DNA of 64,000 nt from Meandrina meandrites (GCA_963693305.1 OY855914.1:17477760-17541759), one strand, 5' to 3'. Positions 34,741-45,374 are shown, counted from the stretch's first letter. Program-made: numbers and translations. The notes: a model not told the origin generated them from the sequence alone.

Positions 34741-35535
34741 AAGGAAATGAATTTTAATATTTGAGATTTGACATGGCTGAAATCGACAACTCGTTGTAAA
34801 TGAGCATAATTTGCATATTGTACGAGTCGATGAAGAATTCCTATTTATGACATTTTATGCCGTTAGTTGTACAAACTTTACAAGGCTTAAACGGCAACAA
34901 GTATTCGTTAATCTGACAATGTATGACACGACACTGCGCTGCTGGAAAAATATCTATCTAATCATTCGCATTTGCGTATAGACCGTCAAACGGGTAATTC
35001 TGATGTAAATATTGCCAAAACGACCTCTTAAAAACGTTTCTTCGCGTCCAACGCAGAACGATACCCGGACCTTTGACTTTATTTTCTGTCAGAATAAGGT
35101 TAGATCTTCGCTGTGAAGTGCATTTTACTTGTGATTTTTGTACCGCTTCGGAGATTTTAGCTTTTACTTTGGCAAACTGGGTTGTCTTTGATCTTATTAA
35201 GTTAATTTAATTTTTGGTCAAATTATTCCATATTCCTTCATAGGACAAGTCAAATGCAGCTTATTGTAATGTACTGTGTAGTATTTAGCGATATTGATCC
35301 GTTTCGAACAAGCGCGGCTTTTAAAAGTACCCAATTTCGGTCATCGAATTAGCCTGAAAACCGCCCTCAGACAGGAAAATAAGTTTTGTCCTGTAGCGAA
35401 GCACAGAAAAAGATTTTGGAAAAAATTAGTTCGATTTTAATCATTTCACATTAAGTCCTTTTCACTGACAAAAAATTAAGGGAAGGTTTACTCACTACCC
35501 CAAACTCGTCGGGCCGCTCTTACGTGGACAGCCAC
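34741..35535 (-). repeat. Right arm of the TTAA long-TIR element
   Basis: Complement of 31486-32306. Confidence 0.85.
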
Positions 35536-35539
35536 TTAA

Positions 35540-36050
35540 AATCGCCACCGATAATAACTTTTTCTTCTGTAAAATCTTGTAGCTTATGTTGCAGTATATT
35601 AAAGAATTTGGTTTGTTGGCACAGGTCATTTGGGGCATAAATATTGACCAATATTATGTGGGAATCGTCAAAAGATACGTCCAGGATGACATATCTGCCA
35701 TTATTGTCCGTGATGCATTTTTCTACTTTACAATCGAGTTTAGGATTGATAAGTATCATTACTCCTTTGCTATTTGTTGAACCATGGCTGAAGAAAATTT
35801 TGCCACCTCATTCAGCCGACCAAGTGTTTGCATTTAGCTTAGAACTGTGTGTTTCTTGAAGAAATGCGAAGTGTGCGTTTTGGTTGTGAATCCACCTGAA
35901 AACTTTATAGACTTGTTTAGACCTCTGGTGTTAAACGAGAGGCACTTAATGTCAAGGTTTTCAATGGAATTTATTGGAGGTGTTGGTGATTTGAATAAAG
36001 ATTTGGAAGTACGTAACGGCAATCTTAAAGTGCAATACGATTTTTAGAGC
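35540..36050 (-). pseudogene. L1-like ORF2, N-terminal endonuclease
   Basis: Read down from about 36025: IKCLSFNTRGLNKSIK (the N-x-R-G-L motif of L1-type endonucleases), FLQETHS (catalytic Glu), GKIFFSHGSTNSKGVMILIN, then ILVNIYAPND and EEKVIIGGDF, broken after GGDF by the TTAA insertion. The next residues, NCALSDKDKKGG, lie beyond the insertion at 31481. One frameshift occurs near 35.9 kb. Confidence 0.85.
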
Positions 36051-36442
36051 TTTCTTTTGTCCTGTGGGACTGGGGCAATTTGCATACTTTGGCATTAAAA
36101 CATAAATCTGGAAAATTAAAACGGATGCAATGAAAGATAAACAAAAAAGACCTTGGATTGACAATAATAAACTCACCAATACGTTGGGACTATGCACATA
36201 AGCGACACGAACAAATAAAATAAAACAAAGCTCTATAAATGGGCTTGAAAACCGCGCTAGATCGCGTTTCGGGCTGGATGCAGCAAGTTTTGTTATTCTC
36301 GGGTTGGCTACCTATTTGTAGCGTTTGTCCGACCGCTAAACTAAATCAACAAAAGCTGATTATTGAAAAAGTAAGATGCATTGCGGAAATTGGATGTTGA
36401 AGAACTATTCTTTAAGGGGGGATAACGTATTAAGCGTGTAAT

Positions 36443-37385
36443 TTAATGGGAGAATGGATCAAAGGGTTTCCCGATAGGCCATAATTTCCCTCTTATGTAA
36501 AGTTTATCTGGTTGCGACTTACTAAATGATGCTGGGATCTTGTTTCTTTTGGCGGTTTTGAAGACGTCCATTTGCTTTCTTCTTCTTTCAACAATGCCAT
36601 AGGGCAAGTCCTGGCACATTTTATAGTCCGTGTCTTTAAGTCGGCGGCCGAGAGAAAGAATTAGCTCGCAATCCTTGTATCGTAGGAATCTTGCGATTAT
36701 TGCTCTTGGCCTTGCGTCTTTCTTGTTGTTGACGGTGAACTCGCTGAATCTCGACGCTTCTGGCATCCTTGTACCCGAGCTCTGTTTCAAGGAAATTGCG
36801 AATTACGGTTTCTGTGTCTTCTTGGTTCCTGTTTGGGTCGGGTTCTTCTTCGATGTTTTCAAATTTGATGTTTTCTCGCCGGGAATAGGCTTCCAAATAG
36901 AGATTTTTGTTTTCCAACTCTGCAATTCGTTCTTCTAGCTTCTCTCCCTTCTGTTGTAGCTCAGACAATTTTGAGCTGGTCTGATCTTTGTATTCTTTGA
37001 GGCCTTCGGTGGTTTTCTTGTACTGGTCCTCTGCGAAATTCAAGCTTTCTTTCAGGTCGTTTATGTCACGATTGGTCGAGGCTTGAGCAAGCTCCAAGGA
37101 ATGAATTCGCGAGTCCATCCTGGATAGCGTTTCTTGGAGGATCTTAACTGACTTTTCGATTGCGTCAAGCTTTTCTAGCTTTGTAATAATCTCCTGTAGC
37201 TTCCTGTCCAGGATATCGGTCATTTCGGAATCTGACAGCGTTCTGTTCTCACCTTCGTGGACGTGAGCGTTTTCGTTTCTTGGTTTCTTGCGATCGTGTG
37301 GTGGTAGACGTGGGGGTGAAGATTCTTCCGAGGATGAAGAGTGAAATCTTTACTTTTCTATAAGTTTCCGCAGAGTTTCGGCCAT
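36443..37385 (-). pseudogene. L1-like ORF1 (coiled coil, RRM-like domain)
   Basis: ATG at 37223 opens MTDILDRKLQEIITKLEKLD, a long coiled coil (SRMDSRIHSLELAQ, KLEERIAELENKNLYLEAYS), then RRENIKFENIEE, the start of the RRM-like domain of L1 ORF1 proteins, and after a frameshift near 36.75 kb the C-terminal domain (DARPRAIIARFLRYKDCEL, KTAKRNKIPASFSKSQPDK). An in-frame ATG lies further upstream at 37385, with one TAA (about 37352) between, so the original start was probably there and the copy has gained a stop. ORF1 protein trimers bind the element RNA. Confidence 0.85.
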
Positions 37386-37463
37386 AGAAGGCCGGCAAAC
37401 GATGTGAGTTTTAGCGGTCGGACACGAAACACGTCTTTACGCTACCATTGCTCCCCAGTCTCC

Positions 37464-38475
37464 CCATATTTCATTCTCCGCAAAGACGAATAATGCACAA
37501 CATGAATCTTAGAATTTCCAATACTTCTATTAAATCCGACACTCGTGTCAAATATTTGGGACTTATTTTAGATTCAAATCTGAATTGGAAAGCATATATA
37601 CATGAAGTAAGTAAAAAAATTTCAAGAGGTATTGGAGTTCTGTCCAAACTTAGATATTATGTAAAGAAAAAATATATTGAAACAACTTTACTATTCACTT
37701 ATCTATCCCTACTTAACATATGGCTTATTACTCTGGGGCAATACCTATAGTTCTTCAATCGAACCTTTAATAACTCTTCAGAAGAGAGTCATGCGTATAA
37801 TAACTTTTTCAAAACCAGATGAACATTCAGAGCCTCTCTTTAAAGAACTAGAGATTCTAAAATTAGGTGACCTTATTAGCTTGCATAATGCACTTTTTTG
37901 TATCAGTATCATAAGAACCTTCTTCCGTCTTCGTTTGATAATTTTTTTCAATCTGTTTCATCAATTCACCAGTACAAAACCAGGCTTGCGTCCAGATCAA
38001 CTTACTATATTAACTATATTAACTCTGTCAAAACAAACTATGGTAAATTCAACATTCGCTTTGCTGGTGTAAAAGTTTGGAATGACTTGGATGAAAACAT
38101 CAAATACCTCCCCCTCAAAATGTTCAAAAATGAAGTTAAACTTAACATCTTACAGAAATACTGCCAACATTAATTAGTGTTCATCTGGCACCTAGTAGTA
38201 ATACTTATTTTCTTTATTTAGATTTTATATATTTTGCTATAGAATGTTTATGTTAGCTATTAACGTTTCCATTAACCGCTCTATTTATTTATTTATTTAT
38301 TTATTCTTGCTTTATTGCCAACCACCGTCTTAGTTTTAATCTAATTTAACTTCGCTCAGCTCGATAAGCTAATTAGTTTTTCTGAGTGTTGTTACCAATA
38401 TCCTGTTTTAATTTTTTTTTTTTGAAGCATTGTATGAAGTCTTTTTCTGGTAATAAAGTTGTTGTTGTTGGTGGT
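37464..38475 (+). pseudogene. Plus-strand non-LTR RT, right half of the split copy
   Basis: Continues the 27727 fragment: IFHSPQRRIMHNMNLRIS, VKYLGLILDSNLNWKAYI, LYYSLIYPYLTYGLLLWGNT and LQKRVMRIITFSKPDEHSEP, then GVKVWNDLDENIKYLPLKMF, the usual C-terminus of this RT class. It has frameshifts near 37.70 and 37.90 kb. AATAAAG and a GTTGTTGTTG tail (38452-38470) end it, as is common for elements that finish in a short repeat rather than poly(A). Confidence 0.82.
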
Positions 38476-38479
38476 GGTA

Positions 38480-39230
38480 GAAATTTCAAAGACAACTTTT
38501 TGTGTAGAACTATGAAGGACTACGACAAAGAGTCTGCACGACGTTCGGCTAGTCGCGCTCGTCTCAACGAAGACTGAATTGATAAGATAATGACGCAGTC
38601 GTTTCTTCTGAGCCGAAATTCATAGTTGGTTTGAACGAGAGGATTGATTAATTTTCAACCAAAAAAATTGAATATAAAAACACCGATGTTAGATCTTGAT
38701 ATACCAAATTATAGGATGACTTGGAACAGAATTGTACAGGCAGTCGATGATTTTACTTCGCTTCGTTTCCCGTAGGCTTCAAGTTGCTTTCTTTGTCACT
38801 GAGTTTCAATCTGAATTCGTTGGTTCTTCCATGATGCTGAACTCTAAATACGGTTGTCTTCCAGTTAGTTGTTAAGACGCTTCGTGAGAATTAGTGGGAT
38901 ACTGTGGCAGGAATTAGTCGTAAACGTAAGCTTACACGTACTCGCATTTTTTTGGTTGTGACTTAAGAATTACAAAGCTGTAGATTTTCAAACTTACTTT
39001 TGGCATTCGCATTTTTTTCTTCAACGTTTATCGATAACTACGGTTCTATTTAGAAACCGCAGAATTTGTTTATGTCCGGGTATGTAGTTTCTTTTGACGG
39101 CTTTTATTTCGATTTTGTTTATTGTTGTCAGTTGTTGCGTTCGAATACGTTTATGCATTTCTTCATCATTTGCCGAGCTCAAACATTTTTGTTTTAAATT
39201 CAGTGCATTCTAAGTAGAAGAATCCGATCC
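38480..39230. other. No supported gene (38480-39230)
   Basis: No coding frame or repeat end is recognised here. Confidence 0.4.
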
Positions 39231-39235
39231 AAACA

Positions 39236-39275
39236 ACGCGTCGGTAGCGTGTCGGCCGACACACCACCGACGCGT
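39236..39275. repeat. Palindrome within a palindrome
   Basis: ACGCGTCGGT (39236-39245) pairs with ACCGACGCGT (39266-39275). Between them lies a second perfect palindrome, GTGTCGGCCGACAC (39249-39262). The whole can form a two-step cruciform. A partial further copy (CGTGTGCCAACACG) follows at 39296-39309. Confidence 0.75.
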
Positions 39276-39454
39276 CTGCCGACAAACTACGGAAGCGTGT
39301 GCCAACACGCTACTCAGGCTTTGGTGAAGAAGTTGAAGTCCATGTCTGGTACCCTGTACGATTACTTACCAACACAGAGCATTTGCCCAGCTGCTGGATG
39401 AGGTCGCTGAGCAGTTTCCTCTGCAATAAAAGACTATTTATTGCGAAAACCAGC

Positions 39455-39470
39455 GGCTCCTTTAGGAGCC
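39455..39470 (+). terminator. Histone-mRNA-type 3' stem-loop (orphan)
   Basis: GGCTCC-TTTA-GGAGCC makes a 6-bp stem with a 4-base loop, preceded by AAAACCAGC and followed by CCCCACA, then AAAAGAAAATGA. That is the layout of a replication-dependent histone 3' end: stem-loop, ACCCA-like cleavage site and purine-rich downstream element. No histone frame ends in the preceding 150 bases, so this may be the remnant of a histone gene, a histone-derived insertion or chance. Confidence 0.35.
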
Positions 39471-39479
39471 CCCACAAAT

Positions 39480-40090
39480 ACAAAAGAAAATGACCAATTA
39501 ATAGTAAATGCAATCCCAAATAATACCTAAGAATAAAGTCGACGTACCTGGCTAGTGCCCAGGGTCAACAATAAAGTTGCGTGGTGACTATATCAATAGA
39601 GCACAAAAACAAAATGGCGTCGATGAAAACATTGATCATTTCCAGACTTATTGCAGCTTATGGTTATGGAATTAAAAAGAAGAAATGAGACACCAGTATA
39701 AACAAGGAGAACTTTGGGTTGTCTAGACTCATTACCTACTTATCTTTTCAAACGTTGGGACTCAGGTGGCTCCATGTTATGATTTCCTCAGATTTTTTTT
39801 GAGTATATTGTCCATTTCCTACATGTCATATTTTGAAATGAAAATGTCCATCTATGTAAATTAAATCAGTTTTCTAGTATTGGCGGGAGTATATTTTTTT
39901 TTTTCCGGTAACCTCGTGTAGTAGCTGCATAAAATTATGTATTTCTGTTATGAACGAGACCTTTTTTATTTAAGAACGTAAGATGAATTTGCAAACATGA
40001 ATAACCCTTCAATAAATATTGCTACTTAATTTGAGAAAGGAACATTTTTAATTGGAAAACAGGAACTACCTTTCACAGTAATGCTATTAT
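39480..40090. other. No supported gene (39480-40090)
   Basis: AT-rich sequence upstream of the next microexon-like site. Nothing else is seen. Confidence 0.4.
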
Positions 40091-40186
40091 TGCTAACTCA
40101 GTATATATTTATTAATGAGCGTTTCATTTTTTTTTTCTCTCTCTCTCTCTTATATTTCATTGGATGACAACAAATCAACAAACCAG

Positions 40187-40189
40187 GGG
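40187..40189 (+). other. Candidate microexon 8, 3 nt (GGG)
   Basis: A T and CT repeat tract (40127-40150) precedes an AG-free stretch, CAAATCAACAAACCAG, then GGG and GTAAGTT. In phase 0 it would read Gly. Confidence 0.4.
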
Positions 40190-40567
40190 GTAAGTTCTTT
40201 ACTAGATTACTCAATCCCACATTCATTGCCAAACTCTTCACACGGATAAATTCGAAGAAATTGTCTAGAGAGCTTTCTGCAAAACAAGAAGAAAAATAGA
40301 CAAAATCATTAATGAAGCCCTAGAGAAAAAGCAAGCTCTCAATATGGAAACAAACATACTGAGTATATGCACTCTACCTTAGGGAGCAGCAACATCACGG
40401 GCGACGACCTAGGAAAGGAAATAGAGTCTGAAATAGCACTAACAGCAGCGGCAATAACGTCAGTATTTAATGTGATGAAACAAATGAAACATTAATCCAT
40501 TGAAGTTGCCAAAATGTTGTAAACTCCAAAAATTAGCACACACGCCTTACATACATGCCAAATAAAA

Positions 40568-40695
40568 AGCGAGCGTACCGAGCGTACCAAGCGTACCGAG
40601 TGTACCGAGCGTACCGAGCGTACCGAGTGTACCGAGTGTACTGAGTGTACCTAGCGTATCGAGCGTACCTAACATATCGAGCGTACCGAATGAAC
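40568..40695 (+). repeat. 10-bp minisatellite (GAGCGTACCG)
   Basis: About twelve diverged copies of GAGCGTACCG, some with GAGTGTACC or TAGCGTATC variants. It shares the GTACCGA core with the 9-bp array 2 kb downstream. Confidence 0.85.
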
Positions 40696-40899
40696 TCATG
40701 CACTTTACAAATCCAACATCACGCGTATGAGATTTTTACACACTCAACTAGTAAAAAAAAAAAAAAATGCAAGCGACTAAAATAGAGCGGTTGGATAATG
40801 TCGAGAATAATGAATCGCATTTGGTGACATTTTGATGTGCAGTGGCGTTGAGTAATGTTACTATTTTTGGCTTGGACTTCTTTGCGGGATTTTTCTGTA

Positions 40900-41045
40900 A
40901 GCGTAGTTTACTATTTGTAAGTTGATCCGTGTAGCTAAATAATACTATTTTCAAAATCCAACAATGGACGTTACAGTTTACTCCACTAACTAAAACACAA
41001 AATTCGAAACGAAATATTTTATTGACAATATCTACAGCTATTTCG
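40900..41045 (+). repeat. Fragment of the dispersed repeat at 1.9 and 47 kb
   Basis: TAGCTAAATAAT, then TTTTCAAAATCCAA and CTCCACTAAC and GAAATATTT, match 1915-2035 in the same order and orientation. Confidence 0.6.
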
Positions 41046-41109
41046 AGAAAAGTTGTCGCAAAAAAAGCACCAAAGTGCACGCGACAAGACCGAAAGGTGG
41101 CATGGGTAT

Positions 41110-42540
41110 TCACTGGAATTTTGCATATTAGCCAAGTTTTGCATATTGGCCAAGTTTGTATTTTTGCACGTGAAAAATTTGTTTTTCCTCTCAGGGGCCA
41201 ATATCTTTAGCTTTACTTTTACTGTCGCACGTCTTTGAGTGAGGAAAATCCTTCTAAACTTCAGAGGGGCTAGACGTACCTTGTTTCTACATGTCTGAAA
41301 AGAAAGAAGACCTGAAATTCGCGCTTGTTGTTACATCTCATTAGTATTCAACACGTGCAGTAGCTCAATACGTCTACCCATAATACCTTTCGAAATTGGC
41401 TTGTGCTGTTTTGTGCTTTTTTCAAAAATCTAGCCTAAGAGGTTTTAAAATATAGCATTGATTGATGAATTTTTACAGTTTAAGGTGGCGTGCGGCTATT
41501 TTTGGAAACGGAGGTGCTCTTTTATAAATCGAATTTTGGGTACGTAAACCTCAGCCAATTTTTCTGATTTTTTGGCAATTGAAATAACAAAATCTCACAT
41601 TTTATAAGGCTCAAAACTTTAGGGCGAACAAAATAAACGATCACGAGATATTAGCGCTTTTGAAAAAATCAATTTATTAAAAAAAAAAAAAAAAACGCGA
41701 ATATTTTCCAAACGCGACGATAGATTTTTTTTCTATTTAATGTCAACAAGTTCAAATTATCCAAGTTGTAACGTAGGCAAGTTTCAAATAAATCGGGTGG
41801 GTAGAAATTGCTGCACAGTTGACTGTTGAATTTTTGCTTCAAAATGTTATGCTTGTGTATTTTTGGGAGCTGTCACAACAACGCTTGAAAAAAAAGTAAT
41901 GCTAAGATCCCATAGATTATTTGAAGGCTTATTGCCGGCTAGAAAGATTGGAAACTGCTAGCAAAAGTTGAAATCAAATGAGGCAGAAGAGGTTTACAGT
42001 TCGTAAATTGTGAATTAATTATTTTTATTTTTAAATAAGAGAAAATACAGCATATATACAAACGGCTTTATATCGTTTCGTGTGGCTGGTCTCGATGAAA
42101 ATCGTCGAATTTGGCTTGCCAAGATAGCTACTACTCGTCTTCCATTTTGAAACCCTTTGGAACCATCGTGTTACAGCATTCCCGAGAATGGGGCAAGTTT
42201 GAATTATGTACTGTAACAAGAGCGCTTTCTCCAATTTACAACGAGCCCGCTGAAAATTATAAAATTATACGCGAGACATGTTATAAGCAGCAACTTTTCT
42301 AGCAACGTTGTGAAAAGTAGAGGAGAATCCTGCTTTTCTTGCAACTTGCAACGCAACATTTCGTTGCATTGCAGGTTGCGAAAATAAGGTTTTAGACAGG
42401 CAATTATTTTTGGCGACCCGCAATGCAACGTTTGTTCCGCTGGAAGTTGCAGATAAAATTGCATCGTGTAATATTGCCTTTATCTAGAGGCTACGCATGA
42501 AAAGCGACAAAAGTAATCGACAGGATCACGAAAAGTCCAT
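41110..42540. other. No supported gene (41110-42540)
   Basis: AT-rich, with a hairpin at about 42340-42380 (GCAACTTGCAACGCAAC against GTTGCATTGCAGGTTGC) that probably belongs to a decayed MITE (GCAACG motifs at 42300-42470). No gene is supported. Confidence 0.4.
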
Positions 42541-42552
42541 GACTAGATAAAA

Positions 42553-43045
42553 ATCGGCACAGTCGGTATGCTCGGTACAGTCGGTATAGTCCGTACAGTC
42601 CGTACGCTCTGTACAGTCGGTACAGTCGATACACTACGTACGCTCGGTACAGTCGGTATAGTCGGTACAGTCGGTGCAGTCGGTACGTTCTGTACAGTCG
42701 GTATGCTCGGTACAGTCAGTATGCTTGGTACAGTCGGTACAGTCGGTATGCTCGGTACAGTCGGCACAGTCGGTGTAGTCGGTACAGTTGGTACACTCGG
42801 TACGTTCTGTACCGTCGGTATGCTCGGTACAGTCGGTACGCTCGGTACAGTCGGTACGTTCGTTACAGTCGGTGCAGTCGGTACAGCCGGTGCAGTCGGT
42901 ACAGTCGGTACAGTCGGTGCAGTCGGTATAGTCGGTACAGTCGGTACAGTCGGTACAGTCGGTACGGTTACAGTCGGTACGGTCGGTACAGTCGGTACAG
43001 TCGGTAAGGTCGGTCCAGCCGGTCCAGTCGGTGCAGTCGGTATAG
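42553..43045 (+). repeat. 9-bp minisatellite (GTCGGTACA)
   Basis: About 490 bp of GTCGGTACA with frequent GTCGGTATGCTCGGTACA variants. Because 9 is divisible by 3 and the unit has no stop in several frames, it opens long frames (Val-Pro-Thr repeats on the minus strand, Gly-Thr-Val on the plus). These are repeat artefacts unless transcription is shown. Confidence 0.92.
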
Positions 43046-43093
43046 TCTTACGCATAAATAGGAAATGGCAATTTTGATTTCAAAAATATTCCA

Positions 43094-43771
43094 TTGTTCT
43101 CGCGAGAAAGCCAATCACAGGGCCGCTTTGGATCGGTGCAGTTTTCCCGCCTTGCCGCTTCAACTGACCGGCGCCTGGTGACGAGGCAGACCGGTAAGCA
43201 ACTGTCTGTCGATCGAGAAAATCAAGCAGCCTATTCCATTTTATTTACTGGCGCAATATTTCCCGCAGAGGAGCAAAACGCCTTTGATATTTGCATATTT
43301 GCAATTCCATCAAGATTTCTCACCTGCTGTATCGTGTCACTGAGAAATATCTCGGCGGCGAGAAGCACAAGCGGAAATTGTCAGTGTTTACATCAACAAC
43401 CGAAAAATAGTGAATTATTCGGGAATCGTAGGGGTTCTTTTAATAAGTACAATTCGCAAAACCTCTCTTTTGCCACACCGGTAGCTGTTCTTACTGCTAT
43501 TCCCTTTGTCTTGAGCACGGTTAATCTGTTGTTCGGCGCTAAAATCACTATGAATTACGTAACGGAGACGTTTCCATTGGTTAGTTGCCCAGTAAACAAC
43601 TGTTGGGTTTATCAAGGCCAAAAAATGCTAATAAACAAAGAACTTTGTCAAGCCATTCTTCTCTATTCATCTGCCCTTAGCAACCATTCGATTGTTACTG
43701 CGCACGCTTGGTTTCCTAGTTTCTTCCCCTCCCCGCTGACTACAACAGATCTTCAAAGATATACCCACTAA
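43094..43771 (+). CDS. Unrecognised 225-codon open frame
   Basis: An open frame without stops for 675 bp follows the minisatellite. It begins at TTG and has no convincing ATG near the start. The translation (VSLRNISAARSTSGNCQCLH, TPVAVLTAIPFVLSTVNLLF) shows one hydrophobic stretch near residues 128-148 and a Cys-containing region (VSCPVNNCWVYQG), but no family I recognise. The base composition is more GC-rich than its surroundings. It may be a promoter-proximal CpG region of a gene on either strand, or chance. Confidence 0.2.
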   Translation: MFSRESQSQGRFGSVQFSRLAASTDRRLVTRQTGKQLSVDRENQAAYSILFTGAIFPAEEQNAFDICIFAIPSRFLTCCIVSLRNISAARSTSGNCQCLHQQPKNSELFGNRRGSFNKYNSQNLSFATPVAVLTAIPFVLSTVNLLFGAKITMNYVTETFPLVSCPVNNCWVYQGQKMLINKELCQAILLYSSALSNHSIVTAHAWFPSFFPSPLTTTDLQRYTH

Positions 43772-43799
43772 TATATTTTTACAAAGAAAAACCTTTACA

Positions 43800-44300
43800 A
43801 GATATGCTTGTCAAAGTAAAAAAAAAAATAATGAGGAAGATTTTCAAATTGTTCACACCAGTAGAGATTGTGCGGCCTGTCACGCCTTGAAACCGCCTTC
43901 TTTCGCAGATACCCTCGATCAACATTTCACATGCATTAAAGACGGCTTCTTGTCCGAACTGGCGGTGTAATTTTTTTCATCCGTCAAAAGCTCTTCAATC
44001 AGTGAATAAATTCAATATAATATATAGACCTACAAAGACAATGAGGACGTTGCGGATGAAGATACAAAGTCGTCAACTTTATGTAAACAAAAGTTAAGGA
44101 AAGCACAAACAAAAATCAAAGCATTTGGTTAATACACGTAAACTCTTCGGTTATTCCAAAAATATAATAATCGGGCAATACATATTCTGTATCATTGCTT
44201 AGCGTTTCATTTGGTAAAGTATTTTCCATTGTTCCTTTAAAGAATTATCTTTGTCTCTCCAGCAGTGCAATAAGAGAACAAGCTTATATATACACATCAT
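43800..44300. other. No supported gene (43800-44300)
   Basis: No feature recognised. Confidence 0.4.
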
Positions 44301-44848
44301 GTCCCGGCTGTTCGAAAGCCGATTAGTGCTAACCTGCCGTTAATTCTTCCTAATCCAGGGAATAAAATTTATCTTTTGATTAATTTACGTTCCTCGACAC
44401 ACCTAGCGAGGTGGATTAACTCACTTAGTAATAGAGGAAAGCACTTACCAACAAACAAAATGGCCGACTTACTGTTTGGTCGTTTAGCTTAAATGCCGGG
44501 TCTAGTGAGGAAAGGAAAGCAATTCAGGCTACCTGACGACTTTTCCAAAATACATTTTACTTTTCTCTCGATAACGTGCGATCCTGCGTCCGGTTTTTGC
44601 CGCCGTTCTTTTTTTTTTTTTTACCGCTGTCCGGACATTGCAGTTCACAAAATCATTCACACAAGCGCGAAGCAAAGAAATTTCGAAATCTTTGTTGCTC
44701 ACTAGCCGCTGTTATGTGAAAGGAAACATTAGCGATGGAGTTAAAGGCTTTGTTTGGCTTCAAGAAGCCGAATATTCGTAAGAAATTCAATCGCAGAATA
44801 AGCCCCAATCATAGGTTATTTTAATCGGCTTTCGAACAACTGGGGCCT
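44301..44848. mobile_element. MITE-like element with TTCGAAAGCCGATTA ends
   Basis: CGGCTGTTCGAAAGCCGATTA-like left end (44305-44325) and TAATCGGCTTTCGAACAAC right end (44822-44840) are inverted. The interior holds a short frame starting MELKALFGFKKPN at 44734, which has no supported function. The ends are related to those at 954 and 3307 (TTGTTCAA). Confidence 0.6.
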
Positions 44849-44909
44849 GAGTAAGGTAAATTGACGAATTTACGAATTGATGGTAGGCGCAACACAAATC
44901 AAGATCAAA

Positions 44910-45345
44910 TAGCATTGTTCGTTGAATCGTTCACGGAAAAAAACATACTTTATCTCAAAACATTGAGCTTTAAAATTAAACCGCTTTGAGCTAATTTTAA
45001 CGATGTTTATACTAAAAAATGTGAATCTGGTGAACGCCATTATTTTTGTCCTTTTGTCGCTGATTTTTTTTATTTTCTCTCTTTTTTTTTCCTGAATGTG
45101 GCCTTTTTACCGGACAATCAGGCTGTAAGTGACTGTTTTATTTCACATGCTAATTATGCCTCACAAGATACTTCTAGTAAGATTGTGATGATTATTTAGT
45201 GTGAATTTCCACCTTGGACCCTCACGGGGAAATCCGAGGGAATAAGCAAACATTTTAATGTATTACAGTACGAGGCACAGTGACCTGATAGTTAGTGTTG
45301 TCAGGTAAGCCATTTTACTCTCACACCGGCAAATGGTTAGGGTGA
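44910..45345 (+). repeat. Duplicated segment carrying microexon 9 (pair of 21.98-22.37 kb)
   Basis: Aligns with 21980-22370 across both flanks of the candidate microexon, with moderate divergence and small indels, so the duplication is not recent. Confidence 0.7.
45122..45124 (+). other. Candidate microexon 9, 3 nt (GCT)
   Basis: A pyrimidine tract (45061-45092), an AG-free stretch and CCGGACAATCAG precede GCT and GTAAGTG. Duplicate of microexon 7, differing by a synonymous base (Ala in phase 0). Splice signals on both sides are preserved although the surrounding intron sequence has diverged. Confidence 0.45.
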
Positions 45346-45374
45346 CCTGATAAAATTGCTGGGGAGTAACCGAA

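Larger units (their letters stand above)
31486..35535. mobile_element. 4.05-kb element with ~800-bp inverted repeats, TTAA target
   Basis: GTGGCTGTCCACGTAAGAGC at 31486 is mirrored by its complement ending at 35535, and TTAA flanks both ends (31482-31485, 35536-35539). The inverted arms run to about 32306 and from about 34741. Part of the arm (31940-32090) is repeated in direct orientation at 32370-32500. No transposase frame was found in the interior, which is intron-like AT-rich sequence with a small MITE at 33684. The TTAA target suggests Kolobok or piggyBac machinery; the GTGG start does not fit typical piggyBac ends. It splits the endonuclease of the L1-like host exactly within the GDFN motif. 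Confidence 0.85.
27881..37463 (-). mobile_element. Near full-length L1/Tx1-like retroelement, itself interrupted
   Basis: Read on the minus strand from about 37463: a 5' untranslated region, ORF1 (37385-36443), ORF2 (about 36050-28180) and a poly(A) tail seen as 19 T at 27881-27899. Without the 4.05-kb insertion at 31486-35535 it is about 5.5 kb, normal for the group. It lies inside a plus-strand non-LTR copy. No clear target duplication was identified. Confidence 0.85.

Noticed and set aside
39299..39519. Histone coding sequence upstream of the histone-type stem-loop
   Set aside because: No frame in the preceding region resembles the C-terminus of any core or linker histone.
42543..43077. 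170-codon Pro-Thr-Val frames on both strands
   Set aside because: They arise from a 9-bp minisatellite that lacks stops in these frames.
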